DNA of 39,585 bases, taken from NCBI GenBank assembly GCA_000517005.1, contig KI911965.1:444994-484578 (forward strand), written 5' to 3'. The translations under genes and the position numbers were made by a program. The stretch is from Microvirga lupini. Its GTDB lineage: Bacteria; Pseudomonadota; Alphaproteobacteria; Rhizobiales; Beijerinckiaceae. Below are positions 33,394 through 39,585 of this stretch, piece by piece. Positions within the stretch are counted from its first letter, which is position 1. Each line of letters starts with the position of its first letter. The notes under the pieces are model-generated. The model worked only from the letters and a program-made list of their open reading frames with translations. It made no database searches and was not told the origin of the DNA.

Positions 33394-34914
33394 TTATCGC
33401 GCGCGTCTCGATGCACGCGGGAACAGCGGGATGACCTTGTTGTCGCTCTGCGCGCTGAGGTGCCGCTGGATCGCGACATGCAGGTCGCGGCTGACGATGG
33501 GCTTCTGGAGCAGCGGGAATTCGCTGTCCTCGCCGGCGACCACGGGATTGCCGGTGATCAGCAGCACGGGCAGGCTCGGGAAGATCTGCCGCACCTCGCG
33601 CGCCAGCATGACGCCGTTCATCGTCCCGGGCATGGCGACATCGGCGAGCACGAGAGCGGGCCTGCGCGTGCTCAAGGCTTTCACGGCCTGCGCCGCATCG
33701 GTCGCGATGGCGGTGACATAGCCGAATTCTTCGAGGGTCGATTGCAGCGCGAGCGCGACTTCAAGCTCGTCATCCACCACAAGGATTTCCGTGTGGTTCT
33801 GCACGCTCTCATCCGGCACGTCATCCTCGCTCAGCGGACCGGACGGCAACAGGGTCGCCGCATTGCTGCGCGGGATGTAGAGGATGATGGAAGTCCCTGT
33901 TCCGTCCCGTCGGACTTCCGAGGCGCCACCCAGACCCTGGAGGAAATGCAGGCTCTGACGCAGGGACAGCCAGGATGAAAGGTCGAGATCCCGCAAGGCG
34001 AAGGCCTGTTCCAGCTCAGCCTCCGGAGCATGGCGCCCCTCCTGGGAGCCGGCGCTGCGGATCGTCAGCTGCACGAAGTCGCCTTCGCGGCTCAGGTCGG
34101 GCAGCGACCCTTTTTCAACCCGCACGTTTCGGGCATCGAGCGTGATGGTTCCTCCCTGAGGCAAGGCATCGCGAACATGGGCGCTCAGGGTCACGATAGC
34201 CGTCTGGATGTCGTCGGGGTTAGCCTCGATGGACCAGAGATCCTCCGCGAGAGAGACCCGCAATTCGACCGTATCGCGCAACAGCGAACGACTCAGCAGA
34301 TCGGCGATCGAGTTCACCTGTTCCGCGATGTCGACATATTGGACCTTGGAATCGCCCTGCCGGGCAAAGGCCGTCGATCGGGCGATGAGCTTGGCGGCCT
34401 GATCGGAGGCCACGAGCGCCGAGAGCAGCTTGCGCTGCAGGATCGGCTGATCCTTCAGCTGGCGTGCCGCCGCATCGATATTGGCACTGATCACCATGAG
34501 CCGGTTGTTGAGGTCATGGGTGATGCCGTCCCGCAGCCGTTCGACGGCCTGTGCCTTCTGCATGCGACGCAGCGCATCGTCCTCGTCGGGTGCAGGCGTC
34601 TCCTCGAACGCGGAGAATTCAGCGAAGGAGAGAGATTCAGCATCAAGCGGCTCGAAAGAAGCCGCCGTCACGTCCTCGAATACCGAGAACTCGTCGGATG
34701 CGCCGTTTTCCTCCTTGCCCTGGAGAGCCTGCCTGACTTGGCGTCCGATCAGCAGGGGAATTCCGGCGGCGAGCAGCAGAAAAAGTCCGGTTGCTGCAGC
34801 CACGAGAGCCGAATTCCTGACATAGGCGGCCACCGCCAGCGCGAAACCCGACATGACCAGGGCGCAGGACAGGCTCAGCAGAGACAGCTTCAACGACGCA
34901 GGCAGCAGATGCAT
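33394..34914 (-). CDS. hybrid histidine-kinase-like protein with degenerate ATPase domain and receiver
   Basis: A 506-residue protein. Two membrane helices (8-31, 36-56) have almost no loop between them, so there is no external sensor. An acidic linker (70-113) follows. The dimerisation helix keeps the phospho-acceptor His133 (ITHDLNNRL). The ATP-binding half is eroded: the N-box is TLSAHVRDAL (His246 replaces Asn), the G1 box reads RSAGSQEG (286-293) rather than DxGxG, and no G2 motif is recognisable before DGTGTSIILYIPR. The receiver (376-486) looks intact: Asp381/Asp382, phospho-acceptor Asp425 (LADVAMPG), Thr454, Lys471. It probably serves as a phosphorelay scaffold or accepts phosphate from another kinase. 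Confidence 0.85.
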   Translation of the reverse strand: MHLLPASLKLSLLSLSCALVMSGFALAVAAYVRNSALVAAATGLFLLLAAGIPLLIGRQVRQALQGKEENGASDEFSVFEDVTAASFEPLDAESLSFAEFSAFEETPAPDEDDALRRMQKAQAVERLRDGITHDLNNRLMVISANIDAAARQLKDQPILQRKLLSALVASDQAAKLIARSTAFARQGDSKVQYVDIAEQVNSIADLLSRSLLRDTVELRVSLAEDLWSIEANPDDIQTAIVTLSAHVRDALPQGGTITLDARNVRVEKGSLPDLSREGDFVQLTIRSAGSQEGRHAPEAELEQAFALRDLDLSSWLSLRQSLHFLQGLGGASEVRRDGTGTSIILYIPRSNAATLLPSGPLSEDDVPDESVQNHTEILVVDDELEVALALQSTLEEFGYVTAIATDAAQAVKALSTRRPALVLADVAMPGTMNGVMLAREVRQIFPSLPVLLITGNPVVAGEDSEFPLLQKPIVSRDLHVAIQRHLSAQSDNKVIPLFPRASRRAR

Positions 34915-35047
34915 AAGGGTTTTCTAAAATATGAATTGACCTGACGCCCCCCAGACGCCACTTGCAGACCTTATCTGGTCTAGCACGAACGGGCGGCAAG
35001 CGGGGCGACCTCGCGATAAAGTGTTATTGTTCCAAAAGGAGATAATT

Positions 35048-37291
35048 GTGCGGCTTTCTGATGTCCCTGGCTTGACGCAACTGACGCTTGCATTGGCTCT
35101 GACGGCCTCATTTCTCCCGACAGCAGGGGCTCAGGAATCCATCGAGCGCCGGGTGAACGAGCTTCTTGGGCAGATGACCCTGGAGGAAAAGATCGGCCAG
35201 CTGAATCTTGTCTCCCATGGTCCGCCGCTGCGCTGGGAGGACATATCCGAGGGGAAGGCCGGAGCCCTGCTGAACTTCAACAGCGCCCAGGATGTGGCAC
35301 GCGCCCAAGCCCTGGCGCGCCAGAGCCGCCTCAAGATCCCGCCGCTCTTCGGGCTCGACGTGCTGCATGGGTTCCGCACCCAGTTCCCGCTTCCCTTGGG
35401 CGAGGCCGCCGCCTTCAGCCCGCGCATCTCCCGGCTCGCCTCCGAATGGGCCGCGAAGGAAGCAGCCTATATCGGCGTGAACTGGACCTTCGCGCCTATG
35501 GCCGACCTCTCGCGCGACAGCCGCTGGGGCCGTATCGTCGAAGGCTTCGGCGAAGATCCCACGCTCGGTGCGGTCCTCACGGCGGCCCGCGTGGAAGGCT
35601 TCCGCAAGGGCGGTCTTGCCGCGGCCGCCAAGCATTTCGCAGGCTATGGCGCACCGCAGGGCGGGCGCGATTACGACACCACCTACATCCCACGCGCGGA
35701 GATGTACGACACCTATCTGCCGCCGTTCCGGGCGGCGGTGGAAGCCGGTACGGCTAGCTTCATGGCCGCCTTCAATGCCTTGAACGGCGAGCCCTCGACG
35801 GCGAACCCATGGCTGCTGACGGATGTGCTGCGCACCCAATGGGGCTTCGACGGTTTCGTCACGTCCGACTGGGTCGGTATCGGCGAACTCATCAACCACG
35901 GCATCGCGGCGGATGGCGCGGAGGCTGCCCGCAAGGCGATCCTCGCCGGCGTCGACATGGACATGATGGGCCAGCTCTACATCAAGCACCTGCCCGACGA
36001 GGTGCGCGCGGGCCGCGTGCCGGAGAGCGTGATCGATGAATCCGTGCGGCGCGTGCTGCGCACCAAGTTCCGCATGGGTCTCTTCGACCGCCCGGACATC
36101 GATCCGTCCCGACTGGATAGCGCATTCCCGTCGCCGGAATCGCGCCAGGTGGCCCGCGAGGTCGCTCGCGAAACCTTCGTGCTGCTGCAGAACCGGGACA
36201 ATGTGTTGCCGGTGCCGTCGAACGTGCGCTCCATCGCCGTCGTCGGTCCGCTCGCCGACGCACCTCACGACCAGATGGGCCCTCACGCCGCACGCGGCCA
36301 CAAGGAGGACAGCGTCACGATCCTCGAGGGCATCCGCCGTCGCGCTCAGGATTCAGGCATCACGGTGCGCCATGCGCCGGCCTGCGATCTTTTCTGCCGC
36401 AACACCGACGGACTGCCCGCGGCGCTCGATGCGGCCAGGCAGTCGGATTTCGTGATCGCCGTTTTCGGCGAGCCGCAGGAACTGTCCGGCGAGGCCGCCT
36501 CCCGCGCCCATATGGAGCTCAACGGCAAGCAGATCGAGGTGCTGGAGGAACTCGCCAAGACCGGCAAGCCGGTCGCCCTCGTGATCATGGGCGGGCGCCC
36601 GCAGGTGCTGGGCCCGGTGGTGGAACGCATCCCGTCGATTCTGATGGTCTGGTATCCCGGCACCGAGGCCGGCCCCGCCGTGGCCGACGTGCTGTTCGGC
36701 GACGTGAGCCCGAGCGGCAAGCTGCCGGTCACTTGGCCGCGCGCCACGGGACAGCTCCCGCTCTATTACAACCGGCTTCCCACCGGACGCCCCACTTTGC
36801 CGAACAACCGCTTCACCTTGCACTATATCGACGAGGCGATCACGCCGCTCTATCCCTTCGGCTGGGGCCTGAGCTACACGCAATTCGCCTATTCCGATGC
36901 GAGGATGGCGAGCAAGCAGCTCGATGAGGGCCAGATGCTGGAGGTCTCGGTTGATGTGAAGAACACCGGCGCACGGGACGGCCAGGAAGTCGTGCAGCTC
37001 TACACCCGCGATCCGGTGGCAAGCCGCAGTCGGCCGCTGCGCGAGCTGAAGGCTTTCGAGAAAATCGCCCTCAAGCCCGGCGAGACGAAGCAGGTGACGC
37101 TGCGCGTGCCGGTCGAGTCCCTCGGCTTCCACCTCGATGACGGCACCTATCTCGTCGAGGCCGGCACCATCCAGGTCTTCGTCGGCAGCTCTTCGCTTGC
37201 CGAGCCTGTGGGCGAGGCCGAGATCCTCAAGACCTTCCGCATCCCGCCGATGGAGCGGCGCGCCTCGGCGTCCACCAGCGTCGCGCAGTAA
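35048..37291 (+). CDS. bglX: secreted GH3 beta-glucosidase, BglX type
   Basis: A 747-residue exported glycosidase. The signal peptide ends near TAGAQ (about residue 29). The GH3 barrel follows, with KHFAGYG, and the nucleophile Asp274 in FVTSDWVG; the second alpha/beta sandwich contains SGEAASRAHMEL with the likely acid/base Glu, and the C-terminal fibronectin-type domain closes the protein (VKNTGARDGQEVVQLY). It cleaves beta-glucosides or oligosaccharides in the periplasm. Start is GTG 35048 because AAAAGGAG lies seven bases before it; an in-frame GTG at 35021 has no such site. Divergent from the kinase-like gene; terminator follows. Confidence 0.93.
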   Translation: MRLSDVPGLTQLTLALALTASFLPTAGAQESIERRVNELLGQMTLEEKIGQLNLVSHGPPLRWEDISEGKAGALLNFNSAQDVARAQALARQSRLKIPPLFGLDVLHGFRTQFPLPLGEAAAFSPRISRLASEWAAKEAAYIGVNWTFAPMADLSRDSRWGRIVEGFGEDPTLGAVLTAARVEGFRKGGLAAAAKHFAGYGAPQGGRDYDTTYIPRAEMYDTYLPPFRAAVEAGTASFMAAFNALNGEPSTANPWLLTDVLRTQWGFDGFVTSDWVGIGELINHGIAADGAEAARKAILAGVDMDMMGQLYIKHLPDEVRAGRVPESVIDESVRRVLRTKFRMGLFDRPDIDPSRLDSAFPSPESRQVAREVARETFVLLQNRDNVLPVPSNVRSIAVVGPLADAPHDQMGPHAARGHKEDSVTILEGIRRRAQDSGITVRHAPACDLFCRNTDGLPAALDAARQSDFVIAVFGEPQELSGEAASRAHMELNGKQIEVLEELAKTGKPVALVIMGGRPQVLGPVVERIPSILMVWYPGTEAGPAVADVLFGDVSPSGKLPVTWPRATGQLPLYYNRLPTGRPTLPNNRFTLHYIDEAITPLYPFGWGLSYTQFAYSDARMASKQLDEGQMLEVSVDVKNTGARDGQEVVQLYTRDPVASRSRPLRELKAFEKIALKPGETKQVTLRVPVESLGFHLDDGTYLVEAGTIQVFVGSSSLAEPVGEAEILKTFRIPPMERRASASTSVAQ

Positions 37292-37298
37292 TTGGGAA

Positions 37299-37330
37299 GG
37301 CTGCCGGAGATCCATCTCCGGCAGCCTCTT
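37299..37330 (+). terminator. terminator of the GH3 gene
   Basis: GGCTGCCGGAGAT (37299-37311) pairs with ATCTCCGGCAGCC (37314-37326), and TCTTTGG follows. The stem is 11-13 bases and starts eight bases after the bglX stop. It is a good Rho-independent terminator. Confidence 0.85.
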
Positions 37331-37349
37331 TGGTCTATTGGATCCCTGG

Positions 37350-37374
37350 GGCGATCAGCGCTAAGCTGATCGCC
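37350..37374. promoter_or_regulatory. perfect inverted repeat touching the DUF1275 start codon
   Basis: GGCGATCAGC (37350-37359), a five-base loop GCTAA, and GCTGATCGCC (37365-37374) form a perfect 10-base stem whose last base is immediately before the ATG at 37375. The stem fills the place where a Shine-Dalgarno sequence would be. It could be a protein-binding site or an RNA hairpin controlling translation. Confidence 0.6.
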
Positions 37375-38166
37375 ATGAGCGCTCAGTCGACGAATCCGGA
37401 GGGCCGCGATTTCACGATTCGGTCGGTGAAGACCATCACGGCGTCCGAACGAACAGGCGTAGCCGACACGGTTCTTGGCGTAGCTCTCACCTTCGTCGCA
37501 GGTGCCATCAATGCCGGCGGCCTTCTGGCCGTCGGCCAATATACCTCGCATATGTCGGGGATCATCTCCGCGATGGCCGACAACACGGCCCTGGGCTCCC
37601 TCAGCCTCGTAGGCCTCGGCCTCGCGGCTTTCCTCCCCTTCGTCCTCGGCGCAGCCTGTTCGGCCATGCTGATTAACTGGGGCAGGCGCCAACACCTGGG
37701 CAGTCGCTATGCCATGCCGCTGATGCTCGAAGCCTTCCTGCTTCTGGCTTTCGGTATTCTGGGCTGGCTCGCTCATTCGTCCCCTGGCTTTGTCGCAATC
37801 GCCATCCCCCTGCTCTGCTTCATGATGGGCCTGCAGAACGCCACGGTGACGAAGATCTCGGGTGCACGCATGCGCACCACCCATGTGACCGGTATCGTGA
37901 CGGATATTGGGATCGAACTCGGCAAGCTGCTCTACTGGAACCGCAATCCGCGTAATCCGGACCGGATCCTGGCGGACCGGGGCAAGCTGCGCCTGCTTGT
38001 CCTTCTGTTTGCATCTTTCTTCATCGGCGGTGTCACCGGCGCCATCGGGTTCAGCCAGTTCGGCTTCCTGTTCGCGCTCCCCTTCGCGCTCCTCCTGCTG
38101 CTGCTTGCCGGACCGCCTCTCGCCGAGGATGCCTCCAATCTCATTCGGCAAATCGAGAGGCGCTGA
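37375..38166 (+). CDS. DUF1275 (YoaK-like) membrane protein
   Basis: A 263-residue inner-membrane protein with about six hydrophobic segments. The family blocks AGAINAGGLLAVGQYTSHMSGIISAMAD and CFMMGLQNATVTKISGARMRTTHVTGIVTDIGIELG are both present, as in DUF1275. A polar ~35-residue leader precedes the first helix. The ATG at 37375 is taken as start although an inverted repeat occupies the ribosome-site region; a TTG at 37330 would lie in the terminator. The family's function is unknown; transport is often suggested. It is followed after 85 bases by the DUF1206 gene. Confidence 0.85.
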   Translation: MSAQSTNPEGRDFTIRSVKTITASERTGVADTVLGVALTFVAGAINAGGLLAVGQYTSHMSGIISAMADNTALGSLSLVGLGLAAFLPFVLGAACSAMLINWGRRQHLGSRYAMPLMLEAFLLLAFGILGWLAHSSPGFVAIAIPLLCFMMGLQNATVTKISGARMRTTHVTGIVTDIGIELGKLLYWNRNPRNPDRILADRGKLRLLVLLFASFFIGGVTGAIGFSQFGFLFALPFALLLLLLAGPPLAEDASNLIRQIERR

Positions 38167-38251
38167 TATCTTGCCGGCAAACCAGACCTCACACGAGACG
38201 GAACACGGATGGAGGCTTGACGGTTCATTCCGACGGAAGGAGCCGTCATCC

Positions 38252-39088
38252 ATGCCTCATGTCAGCCGCAATCCTGTCGAGACCCTGGCCCGATTCGGCT
38301 ATGGTGCGCGGGGCGTGGTCTACGGCCTTGTCGGCGGCCTGGCGCTCCTCGCTGCCTTCGGCTCGGGCGGTCAGACGGGAGGCAGCCGCAGCGCGTTGCA
38401 GACGCTTCTCTCGCAGTCCTTCGGCAAGGTCTGGCTCGTTCTGATCGCCCTCGGCCTCTTCGGTTTCTGCGCCTGGCGCATTCTCGAAGCGCTGACCGAT
38501 GCCGACCATCGCGGCTCCGACGTAAAAGGCTTGGGCATCAGGGCCGCGCATATGTTCAGTGGCGTCATCTATGCCGGTCTCGCCCTCTCCGCCCTGAACC
38601 TCGCCCTCGGCCGCGGTTCCGGCGGCAGCGAGGACCAAGCGGCCCGGGACTGGACGGCCTGGCTCATGAGCCAGCCCTTCGGCCAATGGCTCGTCGGGCT
38701 CGTCGGCCTTGCAGTCGCCGGGGCAGGCCTCGCCTTCATCGTGAAGGCTTGGCGCGGCAATGTGACGGAGCGCCTCTCGCTGCCTGCCGACAAGAGAGAC
38801 TGGATCGTCGCCCTCGGCCGCATGGGCTTTGCCGCCCGCGGCATCGTCTTCCTCCTGATCGGCGGCTTCCTGGTCCTGGCCGCCCTTCACGCTTCATCGA
38901 CGGAGGCGCATGGCCTCGGTGGAGCGCTCCAAGCCCTGCAGCAGCAACCCTATGGCTGGGTCCTCCTCGCGCTCACGGCGCTCGGCCTCTTCGCCTTCGG
39001 CCTGTTCGGCCTCGTCCAGGCCCGCTACCGCCACATCGACGCACCCGATCTCGACGACGCCAAAGCCGCCGTCGCGCGGATGGGGTGA
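38252..39088 (+). CDS. DUF1206 membrane protein
   Basis: A 278-residue membrane protein of three related ~85-residue units, each with two hydrophobic helices (six in total). Repeated landmarks are LARFGYGARGVVYGLVGGLALL, LGIRAAHMFSGVIYAGLALSAL and LGRMGFAARGIVFLLIGGFLVL at the start of each unit, and GKVWLVLIALGLFGFCAWR, FGQWLVGLVGLAVAGAG, PYGWVLLALTALGLFAFG at the second helices. AAGGAG lies eleven bases before the ATG at 38252. Function unknown; internal triplication suggests a compact helical bundle. Confidence 0.87.
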   Translation: MPHVSRNPVETLARFGYGARGVVYGLVGGLALLAAFGSGGQTGGSRSALQTLLSQSFGKVWLVLIALGLFGFCAWRILEALTDADHRGSDVKGLGIRAAHMFSGVIYAGLALSALNLALGRGSGGSEDQAARDWTAWLMSQPFGQWLVGLVGLAVAGAGLAFIVKAWRGNVTERLSLPADKRDWIVALGRMGFAARGIVFLLIGGFLVLAALHASSTEAHGLGGALQALQQQPYGWVLLALTALGLFAFGLFGLVQARYRHIDAPDLDDAKAAVARMG

Positions 39089-39116
39089 TGAGCTTCAACG
39101 ATGACGGTGGAAAGGT

Positions 39117-39193
39117 TGGCGATCCCGGGAAGACTCGAACTTCCGACCTTCGGTTTAGGAAACCGCTGCTCTGTCCTGCTGAGCTACGGGACC
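39117..39193 (-). tRNA. tRNA-Arg (CCU)
   Basis: A 77-base minus-strand tRNA including encoded CCA. Acceptor GGTCCCG pairs with CGGGATC (one G-U), D stem GCTC/GAGC, anticodon loop TTCCTAA with anticodon CCT, T arm GGAAG-TTCGAGT-CTTCC, discriminator G. It reads AGG arginine codons. The anticodon stem has a G-A mismatch at 27-43. It stands alone between the DUF1206 gene and the 70-residue gene. Confidence 0.95.
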
Positions 39194-39347
39194 GCTGAGG
39201 AAAGGGGATTTAGCATGGTCGGCAGGGTCATTCCAGAGGGTTGCGACCTTGATCGCAGCACAGGCTGAGGATCACGAGAATCCTGGAAAAGGAAGAAGGA
39301 ACTCCGCACGGCCCGGCCGGTTTGTTGAAGGCAACCGGAGGCATATC

Positions 39348-39560
39348 ATGGCGCAGACGCTTCGAGACTTTCTGAAACAGGTCGAGAACCTCCCGCCCGA
39401 TACCCTGCTCTGCGTGGCCGAGGTGGACGAGGCGTTTGCCGCTCACGTGGAGGAAATCGAGATCGTCGAAGACGCGAAGGCGCAAAACCGGAAGGCGGAA
39501 GGCACCGAGGCGGTCGAGTTGGGCAACGGCCATCAGAGGGTCGTGGTGATCCGCTGGTAG
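39348..39560 (+). CDS. small hypothetical protein, 70 residues
   Basis: A short acidic protein: MAQTLRDFLKQVENLPPDT, LLCVAEVDEAFAAHVEEIEIVED, a charged linker and a final strand ending VVVIRW. Beta-alpha pattern suggests a small globular domain. GGAGG lies seven bases before the ATG at 39348, which favours this start over an upstream ATG-less extension. It is not membrane-bound and has no motif I recognise. It is complete, 25 bases before the window end. Confidence 0.65.
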   Translation: MAQTLRDFLKQVENLPPDTLLCVAEVDEAFAAHVEEIEIVEDAKAQNRKAEGTEAVELGNGHQRVVVIRW

Positions 39561-39585
39561 ATGGTGGAAAGTCTGCTTCTCTCTA

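Noticed and set aside
34962-34990. AGACC-TTATCT-GGTCT palindrome between the kinase-like gene and bglX as an operator
   Set aside because: Only five perfect base pairs; too short to separate from chance.

Overview
The window is GC-rich, densely coded chromosomal DNA from an alphaproteobacterium, most likely order Hyphomicrobiales and plausibly Methylobacteriaceae (Microvirga-like). That assignment is inferred from protein types, gene order (chorismate mutase-hisC-tyrA; aroK-aroB-CNNM opposite xerD; metX-metW) and intergenic palindromic repeats; no rRNA or marker gene confirms it. There is no prophage, insertion sequence, CRISPR array or plasmid function.

Layout. 1-2.3 kb: a small unknown protein, a ChaC-type gamma-glutamylcyclotransferase and a DUF2125 protein. 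2.5-5.5 kb (minus): chorismate mutase, HisC and prephenate dehydrogenase, making aromatic amino acids. 5.6-7.3 kb: a LysR regulator divergent from a glutathione S-transferase, with an inverted repeat between them. 7.5-9.3 kb: metX-metW (methionine). 9.5-13.8 kb: xerD preceded by a coupled 49-residue membrane protein (minus), facing away from aroK-aroB-CNNM/CBS membrane protein (plus). 13.9-22.3 kb (minus): a frameshifted alpha/beta hydrolase, an NdvA-type glucan exporter, an SbmA/BacA-like ABC protein, a CAP-domain lipoprotein, a large DUF3772/MscS channel and a small membrane protein; this is an envelope-oriented block. 22.6-28 kb: a GH2 glycosidase converging on a glycosyltransferase-UDP-galactopyranose mutase pair. 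28.2-29.8 kb (minus): a PHA-granule-type small protein, two small unknown proteins and an RlpA lipoprotein. 30.1-33.4 kb: a MATE exporter divergent from an amidoligase plus class-I glutamine-amidotransferase-like hydrolase. 33.4-37.3 kb: a hybrid histidine kinase whose ATP-binding half looks degenerate, divergent from a secreted GH3 beta-glucosidase. 37.4-39.6 kb: DUF1275 and DUF1206 membrane proteins, tRNA-Arg(CCU) and a 70-residue unknown protein.

The best candidate for an undescribed system is the MATE exporter / amidoligase / GATase-like arrangement, which could make, trim and export a gamma-glutamyl-type amide; substrate and product are unknown. The other notable signals are the probable pseudokinase, three families of structured intergenic repeats, a perfect inverted repeat touching the start codon of the DUF1275 gene, and a one-base frameshift in the hydrolase. 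All functions come from motif recognition by eye; no database search was run.
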